A stretch of 64,000 nt of DNA from Deinococcus sp. AB2017081 (GCF_034440735.1 NZ_CP140098.1:3031501-3095500); one strand, 5' to 3'; counted from the stretch's first letter, positions 15,513 to 24,145 are shown. The notes: a model not told the origin generated them from the sequence alone. Made by a program: numbers and translations.

Positions 15513-15949
15513 GACCACCGCCGGGACGGCAGGGAGCCCGAGACCCGTCCTCCCGGGACGTGCAACGTCACGAGATCCATGTCCGGACGCACCACGGCGC
15601 GCACGTACACCACCTGGCCGACCTCGATCGGCCGGCCTGCCCCGCTGTCCGACACGCACTGGAGGTCTCCCGCGGTGACGGGCAGCAGCGCAGCCTGGAG
15701 GATCTCGGCGACGGTGATGTGCCCCGCCCCACGCCTCCGGACGGGCATCACCGCGTACTTCGGGATGCTGGGCATCCTGTAGAGCTGCCGGACGTCCGGC
15801 GACCGTCCCACCAGGGCGTGCCAGCGCGCCGCCCGGACGATGGCGGTGTCCTGCGGATCGTAGCCCCCCTCCACCGGCGCGTCCACGAGCCCGCGCCCGG
15901 CCCCCTGGCGGAGGTGACGGCGCGCCTCGCCGAGCGCGCTCTCCCACAC
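15509..15949 (-). CDS. Unknown protein upstream of TnpB-like gene
   Basis: The reading frame ends in a stop that overlaps the TnpB-like start (GTGA). The 5' end is uncertain. The first standard start is GTG at 15949 (146 residues), but it has no ribosome site. Coding-like sequence (IIRYITFVVAKIHF) extends to about 16015, where AGGAG precedes two in-frame ATC codons. The only in-frame ATG further up lies inside the terminator at 16074-16103. No motif is recognisable; the C-terminal half is beta-rich (GQVVYVRAVVRPDMDLVTLHV). It may be a partner of the TnpB-like protein because translation is coupled. Confidence 0.6.
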   Translation of the reverse strand: MWESALGEARRHLRQGAGRGLVDAPVEGGYDPQDTAIVRAARWHALVGRSPDVRQLYRMPSIPKYAVMPVRRRGAGHITVAEILQAALLPVTAGDLQCVSDSGAGRPIEVGQVVYVRAVVRPDMDLVTLHVPGGRVSGSLPSRRWS

Positions 15950-16073
15950 GTGCGACCCGATGATGATGGTTCTGAAGTGAATCTTGGCAACAACGAACGT
16001 GATGTATCGGATGATCGTCTCCTGTAACGCAGGGTGTGTTTCGGGGTTCCCACCCCCCCTGTGTCCACGAAAA

Positions 16074-16103
16074 GGGACGGCCGGGCGCATGCCCGGCCGT
16101 CCC
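16074..16103 (-). terminator. Rho-independent terminator
   Basis: A perfect 13-bp GC-rich stem (GGGACGGCCGGGC and complement, loop GCAT) is followed on the minus strand by TTTT. It ends transcription of the two genes at 17387-16123, so the TnpB-like operon below needs its own promoter or read-through. A T-run also lies a few bases beyond it on the plus strand. Confidence 0.85.
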
Positions 16104-16122
16104 TCACGTGTTTTTTGGCCGA

Positions 16123-16767
16123 TCAGTCGCCGCGTCTGAGTGTCCGCTGGACGTAGTACGGCACCGTGCAGATGACCTCCCACACGGTCACGGCCGCGTG
16201 AGCGACCGCCTGCACGGGCACCTGCCACCAGCGCCACGACAACCGCTCGGTCACACCCCTCAGGTCGGTCAGCTGCGCGTGAGCCTCCTCCAGATCCACC
16301 TGGTGGCCGCGCACCGCTTCGGTGAGCTCTTCGATGCGTTGGGTCAACGTCGCCACTCCCGCCTCATGGAGCTCGTGCTGTGAGATGAGGGCGTCGACGA
16401 CCGCGCGGTGGGCCGTACTGGCGTCGTCCAGGGCAGCGTGCAGAAAGGTGAAATTGGCGTACAGCGTGGCCGGCGTGTACTCCGGAACGCGTTCGGTCAC
16501 CGCCACGCCACGCCGCTCGAGCGCCGCCCGCATCGAGTCTTCAGTCAGCCCCTCCGCGGCTGCCTCGATCAGCAGGTCGTGGATGTTCGATGTGTACTGA
16601 CGGCCGGTCGCCGTCCGGACGATCCGCTCGCCAAGCACCCGCTCCAGCAGCTGCATGAGTTCGTTGACGCGCGCCCGGCTGAGCGACAGCGACGCGATGA
16701 TGACGGGCAACTGGACAGGGTCGCCCCCCGCGAGGAAGTCGGCACCCCCTATAGTCCCTGCACTCAC
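16123..16767 (-). CDS. Unknown coiled-coil protein of the mobile element
   Basis: The GTG start overlaps the preceding stop as GTGA, giving 214 residues. A middle segment (about 140-180, HELHEAGVATLTQRIEELTE) is predicted coiled coil by its heptad pattern. It is followed by an aromatic, hydrophobic stretch (WRWWQVPVQAVAHAAVTVW) that could dip into a membrane. The N-terminal half contains helical elements resembling a winged helix (LIEAAAEGLTEDSMRAALE). No family is recognised. A strong terminator follows the stop by about 20 bases. Confidence 0.7.
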   Translation of the reverse strand: MSAGTIGGADFLAGGDPVQLPVIIASLSLSRARVNELMQLLERVLGERIVRTATGRQYTSNIHDLLIEAAAEGLTEDSMRAALERRGVAVTERVPEYTPATLYANFTFLHAALDDASTAHRAVVDALISQHELHEAGVATLTQRIEELTEAVRGHQVDLEEAHAQLTDLRGVTERLSWRWWQVPVQAVAHAAVTVWEVICTVPYYVQRTLRRGD

Positions 16768-17387
16768 GCGGCCCACCCGGCCGTCCAGTCGACCGTCCTG
16801 ACACGCACCTCGCGGAGCCCGGGGTACAGGTCGGCTATGAGGTCGCGGATGACGTCGGCGTGCGCGTCCGAACCCGTCAGCCAAACCTGTGGGTTGGGGC
16901 CGTATGCCAGGATTTTCGTCTTCAGCCGCGCCCTGGAGTACGACCCGGAGGAGTACTCCACATACCAGCTGCGCGTGATCGCGTCTGGCCGTTTTTCGTG
17001 CCACCGGGCGTCGGCGACCACGCCGGGGATGGTCTGGCGATCATTCGTACGGCGGACGGTAACGTGGGCCTCCACGAACCAGGCCACCCGGTCGGCCGGG
17101 ATGCGCAGACGCCGGCGCCCCATGGCCAGGCCCAGCACCTGGACGTTGCTGTGCCAAGGAGCACGGGCAACAGCAGCGTTGAGCGCCACGACCGGCACGG
17201 TCACCACTCCACGGCTCCGGGCGGTGCGTCTGCCCTCGACCTCGGTGATGATGTACCCAGCCGCCCGGAGGTCGTCCAGCGTCGCGGGCAGCGTGTCCGG
17301 CAGCCACCCGTCACTCACAGCGACGTGCAGGGGCACCATCCGGTCCACATGCAAACACTGTCTGGCAGCTGCGAAATCGATGGTCAT
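16764..17387 (-). CDS. Possible replication-relaxation-like plasmid protein
   Basis: The 207-residue protein has an N-terminal segment that could be a winged helix (LPATLDDLRAAGYIITEVEG). It is followed by a block, SWYVEYSSGSYSRARLKTK then ILAYG, resembling the E-x-D-x-G...K-x-x-x-Y core of replication-relaxation family proteins found on plasmids and conjugative elements. The match is by eye and partial. No good ribosome site precedes the ATG. It opens a two-gene unit with the coiled-coil protein and is separated by 144 bases from the subtilisin gene upstream. Confidence 0.5.
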   Translation of the reverse strand: MTIDFAAARQCLHVDRMVPLHVAVSDGWLPDTLPATLDDLRAAGYIITEVEGRRTARSRGVVTVPVVALNAAVARAPWHSNVQVLGLAMGRRRLRIPADRVAWFVEAHVTVRRTNDRQTIPGVVADARWHEKRPDAITRSWYVEYSSGSYSRARLKTKILAYGPNPQVWLTGSDAHADVIRDLIADLYPGLREVRVRTVDWTAGWAA

Positions 17388-17531
17388 GGAGGCATCGTGG
17401 CGCCACCAGACACGTCCGTGTTGGCCGGTTGATCACCACACCCGCAGCGACCCCCGAACCATGAAGGCGGGACTGCATGACCATCCAGTTGACATCACCG
17501 TCGCCAGATTGGTGTCCGGTGCCTTCTCACG

Positions 17532-19121
17532 TCAGCGGCGGCACGCGGTGGTGTTCGCCGCGACCATCAGCCCGGTGTCCAGGCGGCCGTAACCCACGTC
17601 GTCGTTGCGGGCACCCTTCTGCGAACCGGCCACCTTGAAGCAGCCGATCAGGTGGTCGTACAGCGCCTGGCCCTTCAGGCCGTTCGTGGGGCTGCCGTCC
17701 GCGCGGTACTGCTCGTTGGCGTACATCCACAGCGCGATCTGCGAGGACATCCACGGCGCGGCGAAGCTCGTCCCGCTCCAGTACTGCTCCTGCCCGTTCA
17801 CGATGGACGGCACGGCCATCGAGGGCGCGGCGGCGTCCACGCCGGGGCCGGAGCTGCTGCCCTGACCGGCGGTGTAGGGATCCTTCCAGTGGCTGCCGTC
17901 GAACATCACGCCGCCCGCACCGATGGAGAACTGCGCGCTGGACGTGTCGGTCGTCTTGTTCGTGGTGAGCGTGTTGCCCACCGACGCGACGACCACGACG
18001 CCGCGGTCCGCGGCCCGGCGGAACAGGCCCGTGAAGTACTCGGTGGCGGAGTCCCCGCCGAAGCTCATGTTCAGCACCCGCGCCGGGTAGGGGTTGGTGT
18101 ACGTCACGCCGTCCACGGTGACGCTGCCCATCGCGTAGTCCATGGCGACCGCGACCGACGGGAAGTCCAGGTTGCGGGCGCCCGACGCGACGTTGATGGG
18201 GAGCACCTTGACGAGGTTGTACGACGTGCTCACGCCGACCCCGCCGCCGTTGGTGGTCATGGCGATGATGCTCGCCACGGCCGTGCCGTGCGGGTCGACT
18301 TCACCGGACGGCGCAGCGACGCCCTTCTGGTGGCCGAACGCGTCGAACCACGCGGATTTCGGCACGAGGTTCGCCTCGGCGTGCGCAGTGCTGCCCGTCC
18401 AGCCGGTGTCGATCACGGCGACGACGATGTTCTTGCAGCCCTGGTCCACCTGCGACCACGCGCCGTACTGGTTGGTCATCGGCAGGTACTTGTTCTGGTT
18501 GACCATCAGCGTGTCGCTGGGGGTCGGCAGGCCGTGGGTCTTCAGGGGGCTGAGGTACTCGGCGTACTGCACGGTGCCGTCCGCCACCAGGGCGCGCGCG
18601 GCGGCCGCGTCGCTGGCCTTCAGGGTCGCCCAGTAGCCGGTGTTGCTGGTGACGCTCACGCCGGACGCCTTGAGGGCCGCGAGCCCGGCCTCGGCGGACT
18701 GGCCGGTGGGGAGCAGGACGGCGACGGCCGCGCCCGCGGCGGGCTTCACGCTCAGGGCCCCCATGGTCTGCAGGGACGCGCTGACGCCGCGCAGGGTCCG
18801 CTCACGGTCGCTGGGCGTCTCGGTGCGTGCCACAGCGAGCGCGCCGAGCGACTGGCCGTTCACCTTGCCGGCGCACCACGGGCCGGTCTGCGGTTGACCG
18901 TTCCAGAAGCCGGGCGCGGGGGTGTAAGCAGCCGGGATGGGTGCAGGGGATGGCGCAGGTTGTGGAACCGGCACAGGTGAAGGAGCCGGGGATGGGACAG
19001 GGCCAGGTGCCGGCGTGATGGTACCAGGCGTCGAATCTGAACCCGACGTCGTCGAGCCACAGGCAGTCAGCGCCAGGGTCAGGAGGGCGATCTGGCTGAT
19101 GCGATCAAATTGTCGGGGCAC
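17532..19121 (-). CDS. Secreted subtilisin-family lipoprotein (S8 peptidase)
   Basis: The catalytic triad is visible in AVIDTGW (Asp), DPHGTAVAS (His) and SGTSFAAPW (Ser). The GTG at 19121 gives a short lipoprotein signal ending in the lipobox LTAC; a TAGAAT box five bases upstream suggests leaderless transcription. A GTG at 19139 is the alternative. A Pro/Ser-rich linker (about 30-75) and a prodomain-like region separate the lipid anchor from the protease. Length is 529 residues. It lies on the same strand as, and between, the replication genes of the island, without overlaps. It is probably cargo, degrading external protein at the cell surface. Confidence 0.9.
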   Translation of the reverse strand: MPRQFDRISQIALLTLALTACGSTTSGSDSTPGTITPAPGPVPSPAPSPVPVPQPAPSPAPIPAAYTPAPGFWNGQPQTGPWCAGKVNGQSLGALAVARTETPSDRERTLRGVSASLQTMGALSVKPAAGAAVAVLLPTGQSAEAGLAALKASGVSVTSNTGYWATLKASDAAAARALVADGTVQYAEYLSPLKTHGLPTPSDTLMVNQNKYLPMTNQYGAWSQVDQGCKNIVVAVIDTGWTGSTAHAEANLVPKSAWFDAFGHQKGVAAPSGEVDPHGTAVASIIAMTTNGGGVGVSTSYNLVKVLPINVASGARNLDFPSVAVAMDYAMGSVTVDGVTYTNPYPARVLNMSFGGDSATEYFTGLFRRAADRGVVVVASVGNTLTTNKTTDTSSAQFSIGAGGVMFDGSHWKDPYTAGQGSSSGPGVDAAAPSMAVPSIVNGQEQYWSGTSFAAPWMSSQIALWMYANEQYRADGSPTNGLKGQALYDHLIGCFKVAGSQKGARNDDVGYGRLDTGLMVAANTTACRR

Positions 19122-19223
19122 AGGCCATTCTAGAAGCACTGGGAGTACGGTGTTGCCTCACTTGCGACAACAGCGGATGGGCCTACGAACGTACGCCCGT
19201 AAGCCCTTTGAATGGTGGACGGT

Positions 19224-19673
19224 CTACTCGAGATCCGGCAGCCTGCGGCGCCATGCCGCGCCACGGTCAGCCCAGCACCGGGATCCTCTGGAGGTCTCAG
19301 GGTGATCCATGCCCGCACTGACCGGCAGGCGGTGATTTTGGAAGCCCAGGAGACAGTGGCCCGACTCGGAGCCGACGCGGTGCGGTACCCATCTGGCGCA
19401 CCCGCCGCACAATTGATCTGGCCGCACGTGCGGCCGGTCGAGGGGCCGGTCGGCGCCCGGCAGGGCGTGCCGACGCTCTGCCGCGTCCGGCCCGTACACG
19501 GCGGCACTGCGCATGAGGTAGGCGATCAGGGCGTCCCGGTACGGCTCCACCACCGCGACCGCCTCGCCGATCCTGATCGTCGGTCCTGTGAGTTCGAGCC
19601 TGGCCTCCTCGGTGACATGGAGGGTGACGCCCAGCGCCGCCAACCTTTCAAGCATCAGGCGCGGGATCGTCAC
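19224..19673 (-). CDS. TubC_N-like docking domain protein with Cys cluster
   Basis: The 149-residue protein starts with a segment (LMLERLAALGVTLHVTEEAR, then ALIAYLMR) like the TubC N-terminal docking domain. That domain is often found beside primase-helicases in phage-like elements, far from any polyketide pathway. A CGGC...C pair with later Cys and His residues may bind zinc. The ATG overlaps the primase-helicase stop (ATGA). Its role is probably to dock onto the replication protein; this is inferred from coupling and from frequent co-occurrence in such elements. Confidence 0.65.
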   Translation of the reverse strand: MTIPRLMLERLAALGVTLHVTEEARLELTGPTIRIGEAVAVVEPYRDALIAYLMRSAAVYGPDAAERRHALPGADRPLDRPHVRPDQLCGGCARWVPHRVGSESGHCLLGFQNHRLPVSAGMDHPETSRGSRCWADRGAAWRRRLPDLE

Positions 19674-22600
19674 AGGGTCACCGTCATCATGGCCGTGCCG
19701 GGCACCTCCTCATCGTCCGTGACCGGGACGGCTGCGTGCTCGACCGGGACAGGCTCCGACACTGTCTCCACCGCCGCTTCTCTGAACTGCGTCACGCTCA
19801 TCCCTCTCTGTCCCAGTGAAGAGAAGGTAATCGGGACGAATGTTAAGCCGCACCCAGACACACTTTCCTCGCCGTAATCTTTTTTCGTCCCGGTCGCCTG
19901 GAGGTAATCGCCATAGTCGGCGCGCAGGTGCAGCAACTCGACCCTCGCCCCGTCTGCGCTGCCGAAGACGCTGCGGCGATGGGTCGTCCGGTCTCCCTCG
20001 CTGATCAGGTAGCCCAGGGGCCGCAGCGCCTCCTTGATGCGCCGCCAGAGCGTCCGGGCGGGTGGCAGGGCCACGTCCTCACCGGCCGTGTAACGCTCGA
20101 TCTCCGTGTACAGCGCCGCTGGGAGGAACATCAACCACTCGACACCATCGATGACCTCGACGTAACCGGCCAGCGAAGCCCGTGGGTTTGGCTGTGAGTC
20201 GCTCCCATCCGCAGATGGTTGCCACCCATATTTCCCAGGGTCAGTCGGAGCCTGACCTGTATCGGCGTCAGCGAGGTAGATGCGCTGCGTCAACAGGAGG
20301 GTCTGGATGATCCGCAGGGTCGACCGCACCGGGTCGGATTCCGACAGGTGGGTGGCCTGGTCGGTACTCATCTCTCGCAGCGCCGCAACGACGCGTCGCC
20401 AGTACGCCTGTGCTTCCGTCGCACTGACAGCACCGGCCTCGCACGCAAACGTCAGGTAGACCCGCCACGCGCCTGCGAGGTCAGCGATGTTGTCCGGCGT
20501 CCGGTTGTGCGCGCGTGACGCCTCAAACAGCCACCTCAGCGGATCCCGTATGTCGCGAATGTATGCACGCCCGTACAGCGCCTCCTTGTGGCGGGCAATC
20601 CATGCGATGTACGCGGACATTGCAGCCGCGTACAGCCCGTTGGCCGCTAGGCGTTGCGCCTCACGGTAGGCCGCAGAAGTACGCGGCGTGATGAGGGGCT
20701 CGTCGATCTCCACGGTGACCGTCCGGGCCACATCAGAGAGGCGGGCCACGGACAGCTCGCCGGTGATCATCACGACTCCACGGGGGTACTCGCCTCCCCG
20801 GACGCTGCCGTCGGTGGCGCCTCGCATGCGGCCGCCACCCTCGCCGACAGCGGCGATGATGCGCCCGACCTCCCCCTGAGCTTTCGCCATGGCCAGCCCG
20901 CTGCCGGCGGGCTTATAGTCGTCGATCACAAAGAGGACGTCGGCTGCTGAAAACGCCGACAGGGTGATCGAAAACCCGGTCGACGTGAATGTCGCCGGCA
21001 GGTGGTCGTCGCGCCACTCTGCGCCGTAGTGCGCCTGACACAGAACCGCCAGGGTGGTCTTGCCGCTGCCCGTCTGCCCGGCAACCCAGACGACGTACCT
21101 CGCGCGGCCCAGGGGCGCACGGTACGTGGCGGCCAGCATGGGGACGGCGACTCGATCCGGGGCGAGCTCGAGCAGGGCCAGTGAGGCCCGGATGGCCGAC
21201 CGGGCGGTGTGTGGGTCTGGCTGCGCCGGCAGGTTGAAGCTGGTGAGGTTGCCGAGCAGTTCGACCCGGGCGCCCTGGAAGGACTCACCCGATGTGATTG
21301 CCCCGGCCTCTCCGGCGTGCAGGAACATGCCGTCAACCCAGCCCGTCTGCGTGTAGATCACCTCGCGCGCGATGCCCGCCGCGTTGGACTGCTGCATGAT
21401 CGCAACCCTGAGATGATCGCGGACACCCCGGCCAGCAACGACGTAGGCCCTTGATCCCCACTTGGCCATCCAGGTCATGGCATCGTAGTCGGCCGCCGAG
21501 ACAACGATGGGCCGCAGCGGGTCTCCCGAGGCGTCCGCACCGACGATGGTGTAGTGATGTTCAGTGGCGTTGCCGGTCACCCTCGCGGCGTCCGTGACGA
21601 TGCGGGCCGAAAAACTGGCCAGGGGCTCGATGATCTCCTCGCCGGCCCGGTTGGTCGTATACCGGCACAGCACGCCGTTGTGGAGACCGTAGTTGCTTGG
21701 TCGTTTGGAGACGGCTGCATCGTTGTCCACGACGTCGGGCTCCGCCGCGACGATGGCCGCCTGCAGGAGTGCCCCGAGCGACGGAGCACCGAGGCTGGCC
21801 AGGAGATCGCAGGCGTCCGCAGCGGTCATTTCCGGGATGCGCAGCTGGTGGACGATCGCTCCAGCGTCTTGCGCCATGGCCGCCCACCTAACCCGCCCCT
21901 CTTCGCCGGCAGTGTCTGCGTCGCCAGAGATGTACACGCGGTGTCCCCGCAGGCTGGGGCTCAGCCACGGCTTGTTACGCACTCCAGCGATGCCCTGGAC
22001 GGCCACACCCTTAATGCCCGCCACGCGGAGGGCGTTAGCAACAGCGACCGCGTTGAGCTCACCTTCCAGCCAGATTTCGTCGCCGGTGGGTTCAGGTGCT
22101 GGGCAGTAATGGGCCGGCGCGCCACTCCCCTTGCTGGCGTAGCGGTAGCGGTCTTTCTTGGCCTTGCTCAGCTCCTCCTTGGTGCCGGGATTTCGGACTT
22201 TTAGGGCAACCGGCTGACCATCAACTCCGTTGACCACGAACGCAACAGCCCCAGGCAGGATGGCGTGGTTGATCGGGCGTCGCCCAGTGAATTGGTATGC
22301 CTTCAAGGAACCGCTGCTGGCCTCGCCCAGGAGGCCACGGGACTTCAGTTCCTGACACTCAGGAGCGTCTGCCGGGGTATCCGCCGTGATCAGCTTCCAT
22401 CCGTCCGGGAGCGTCGTCACATCGATAGCGCTGGTCCGGTAGAGCTGGGCCCCCAACAGCCCCATCGCCGTTCGACTCGGGTTCCGGGGCCTCTTCAGGC
22501 TGGTCGGCTGGTTGTCAGTGGGCAGGCCAGCGCGGTCAATGAGTTCGGTGATTGCATCCCTGAGTGTGAGTCCTTTGCAAAGCATGAGCAGATCGACGCA

Positions 22601-22858
22601 GGTGCCCCCTTTCGTCTCGCCGTCGTGGCGGTTGTAGACCCACGTGCCGTCTTTCAGTTGTCGCACAGTGAACGACGGCGTGGCCTCTTCGAGGCCGGGG
22701 CGCGGGTCGTACATGTTGCCCCCGCGCGTTCCGTCCTCGTAGAGCCCGTTGAAGTTGGCAGCGGGGCACAGCTCGCGGAGCATTTCCGGCATACTGACGG
22801 TGCGTTTTGCGATGTCGAGGGCCTTGGCAAAGCTCGCCGTTCCCGCGGCGGGCTTCAC
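19670..22858 (-). CDS. Large primase-helicase of a mobile element (Toprim plus DUF927-like)
   Basis: The GTG at 22858 overlaps the stop of the HTH gene (GTGA), giving 1062 residues. The N-terminus resembles a degenerate CHC2 primase region (GTWVYNRHDGETKGGTCVDLL). A Toprim domain follows with WLEGELNA (about 260) and the DAD of SGDADTAGE (about 311). The C-terminal half is a DUF927-like helicase with Walker A AGQTGSGKTT (about 595) and Walker B LFVIDDYKP (about 642). Such proteins start and unwind replication forks of satellites and integrative plasmids. Together with the PrimPol at 13.5-14.4 kb it gives the element two different primase types. Confidence 0.88.
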   Translation of the reverse strand: MKPAAGTASFAKALDIAKRTVSMPEMLRELCPAANFNGLYEDGTRGGNMYDPRPGLEEATPSFTVRQLKDGTWVYNRHDGETKGGTCVDLLMLCKGLTLRDAITELIDRAGLPTDNQPTSLKRPRNPSRTAMGLLGAQLYRTSAIDVTTLPDGWKLITADTPADAPECQELKSRGLLGEASSGSLKAYQFTGRRPINHAILPGAVAFVVNGVDGQPVALKVRNPGTKEELSKAKKDRYRYASKGSGAPAHYCPAPEPTGDEIWLEGELNAVAVANALRVAGIKGVAVQGIAGVRNKPWLSPSLRGHRVYISGDADTAGEEGRVRWAAMAQDAGAIVHQLRIPEMTAADACDLLASLGAPSLGALLQAAIVAAEPDVVDNDAAVSKRPSNYGLHNGVLCRYTTNRAGEEIIEPLASFSARIVTDAARVTGNATEHHYTIVGADASGDPLRPIVVSAADYDAMTWMAKWGSRAYVVAGRGVRDHLRVAIMQQSNAAGIAREVIYTQTGWVDGMFLHAGEAGAITSGESFQGARVELLGNLTSFNLPAQPDPHTARSAIRASLALLELAPDRVAVPMLAATYRAPLGRARYVVWVAGQTGSGKTTLAVLCQAHYGAEWRDDHLPATFTSTGFSITLSAFSAADVLFVIDDYKPAGSGLAMAKAQGEVGRIIAAVGEGGGRMRGATDGSVRGGEYPRGVVMITGELSVARLSDVARTVTVEIDEPLITPRTSAAYREAQRLAANGLYAAAMSAYIAWIARHKEALYGRAYIRDIRDPLRWLFEASRAHNRTPDNIADLAGAWRVYLTFACEAGAVSATEAQAYWRRVVAALREMSTDQATHLSESDPVRSTLRIIQTLLLTQRIYLADADTGQAPTDPGKYGWQPSADGSDSQPNPRASLAGYVEVIDGVEWLMFLPAALYTEIERYTAGEDVALPPARTLWRRIKEALRPLGYLISEGDRTTHRRSVFGSADGARVELLHLRADYGDYLQATGTKKDYGEESVSGCGLTFVPITFSSLGQRGMSVTQFREAAVETVSEPVPVEHAAVPVTDDEEVPGTAMMTVTL

Positions 22859-23061
22859 TCGTTTCCGCCGAGGCCATTGAACCACCGCGTCATTTCGTCG
22901 CGGTGGATCCGGTGGATCCGCCGCGAGAAGCGCTTGACGTCCAGCTCTCCTGAGCGCGCTGCCGCGTCGTACACCGCGCGGCTGACGCGCAGTTCGGCGC
23001 ACACTTCGGCGGGCGTGAGGTAGGTGTGCTTGGTGCTGTCGGGCTGTTTCTTGTCGGGCAT
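22855..23061 (-). CDS. Excisionase-like helix-turn-helix protein
   Basis: This 68-residue protein has the MerR/excisionase HTH pattern (YLTPAEVCAELRVSRAVYDA then RFSRRIHRIHRDE). GGAG lies nine bases before the ATG. It could be the Xis protein that directs excision, or the transcription starter for the replication genes to which it is coupled by a GTGA overlap. Its position near the right att-like repeat fits an excisionase, but no integrase is found beside it. Confidence 0.8.
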   Translation of the reverse strand: MPDKKQPDSTKHTYLTPAEVCAELRVSRAVYDAAARSGELDVKRFSRRIHRIHRDEMTRWFNGLGGNE

Positions 23062-23173
23062 GTGGGTGGCTCCGCTGCGATAGCAGCAATCGATCCAGGC
23101 TCAGGCCGGCAGCAGATACCGGGGTATCTGTGTGACGGTCTGCGAAATGGAGCGCCCTGTGGCGCTCGACAGA

Positions 23174-23722
23174 TCAGGCCTGGAGCGGTGGAGCCATCGG
23201 TGCGCACGGTGGATGCGGCCGGTGGTGGTATTTGCGCGGCAGAGGGGGTTCGAACCTTACCGGCTCGACCAGGCGGTCGAGGTAATCACGGTAGCCGTCG
23301 GCCACAAGCCGCCGCAGCAGCACTTCCAGCGATCTACGGCGGCTGCGCATCACCTGCAGGACGGCCGTCACGAGCGGTCGAACGCCGGCTGCCGAGTAGT
23401 ACAGCAGGTGGATGAGGAGCTCGTGGTTGCTCAGCCCGGAGAGGCTGGAGGGATCCGAGCCGAACAGACTCGCGTTGTCGCAGATCTCGTCCTCGGCAGC
23501 GGCGACCAGATCCGCGAAGTCAGCCCTTTGGTACCACCGCTCATCGCACGCCTCAAGGCGCAGGCAGGCCAGCACGCTCGCGTGACGCTGCAGTACCAGA
23601 CCCACCTTGAGGATCACGTCCTCCTCCCTCCGCGGTGAGGTCACTGACGACCCACGTGCAGCGCTGTCCGGCATCTGCACGTCGTCACCTGTCGTCTTAG
23701 TCGCGGTAGGGTCTGGGGTCAT
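23174..23722 (-). CDS. Unknown island protein
   Basis: The ATG at 23722 is preceded at four bases by GGGGA, inside a palindrome; an ATG at 23812 has no ribosome site. The 182-residue product is soluble and helical, with an N-terminal disordered Thr/Asp-rich stretch and a Pro/His/Arg-rich tail (PPLPRKYHHRPHPP). No family recognised. It is the first minus-strand gene inside the att-like repeat, 112 bases upstream of the HTH gene, so it could be a regulator of the element. Confidence 0.6.
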   Translation of the reverse strand: MTPDPTATKTTGDDVQMPDSAARGSSVTSPRREEDVILKVGLVLQRHASVLACLRLEACDERWYQRADFADLVAAAEDEICDNASLFGSDPSSLSGLSNHELLIHLLYYSAAGVRPLVTAVLQVMRSRRRSLEVLLRRLVADGYRDYLDRLVEPVRFEPPLPRKYHHRPHPPCAPMAPPLQA

Positions 23723-23726
23723 TACG

Positions 23727-23745
23727 TCCCCAACAGTATTGGGGA
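23727..23745. promoter_or_regulatory. Palindrome overlapping a ribosome site
   Basis: TCCCCAA-CAGTA-TTGGGGA is a perfect 7-5-7 inverted repeat. On the minus strand its 3' arm supplies the GGGGA four bases before the ATG at 23722. It may be an operator or a hairpin that limits translation of the first gene of the element. Confidence 0.45.
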
Positions 23746-23939
23746 TCGAAGACAACGAGTCTGTGCTTTTACCTTCACTACGACCCACACGCATCACCAC
23801 AATGGCAACCACAATACCGACACGATCCCACAGGATTTTTCAGAGGTTATCCGGAATCAACTGTGTCGAGATTCCCGCTGTAATACGCGTGTTTTCGCAT
23901 CCCCAGGAACAGCCGAACTTCGTCAATAACATAACCACA

Positions 23940-23989
23940 TTCGCTTCACACGCGAAGGGTCGTAGGTTCAAGTCCTATACCGCCCACCA
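23940..23989 (+). other. 3' half of tRNA-Val(CAC), probable attachment site
   Basis: The segment folds as a tRNA from the anticodon arm onward: stem TTCGC/GCGAA, loop TTCACAC (anticodon CAC), variable loop, T-arm with TTCAAGT, acceptor ACCGCCC, discriminator A and CCA. The D-arm and 5' acceptor strand are missing, so it cannot be a working tRNA. Integrases that use tRNA genes leave such 3' copies at the far end of the inserted element. It marks the right boundary of the minus-strand element. Confidence 0.85.
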
Positions 23990-23992
23990 ACG

Positions 23993-24018
23993 AAACTCCG
24001 ATACAGTCGGAGTTTTTT
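23993..24018 (+). terminator. Terminator behind the tRNA-Val fragment
   Basis: Stem AAACTCCGA/TCGGAGTTT with loop TACAG is followed by a T-run. The same arrangement recurs behind the second tRNA fragment at 25773, so the repeated unit includes the tRNA terminator. Confidence 0.85.
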
Positions 24019-24145
24019 CATTTTACTCGTCCTTGTTTGGAGTTGCATTTCTGGCTGTACAACCGCCTGTGCAACCGATTGGGTGTTCTGCAGGTAGACG
24101 GGGCGCTCTCCATGGTTCCTCCGGATAACCCTGCCAAGGCAGTTC

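Noticed and set aside
15513..15947. N-terminal extension of the TnpB-like protein to an ATG at 15947
   Set aside because: The extension is low-complexity Gly/Arg-rich shadow sequence of the upstream gene; the GTG at 15512 in a GTGA overlap gives the normal TnpB opening.
23940..23989. Functional tRNA-Val gene
   Set aside because: The D-arm and the 5' acceptor strand are missing; preceding bases do not pair with ACCGCCC.
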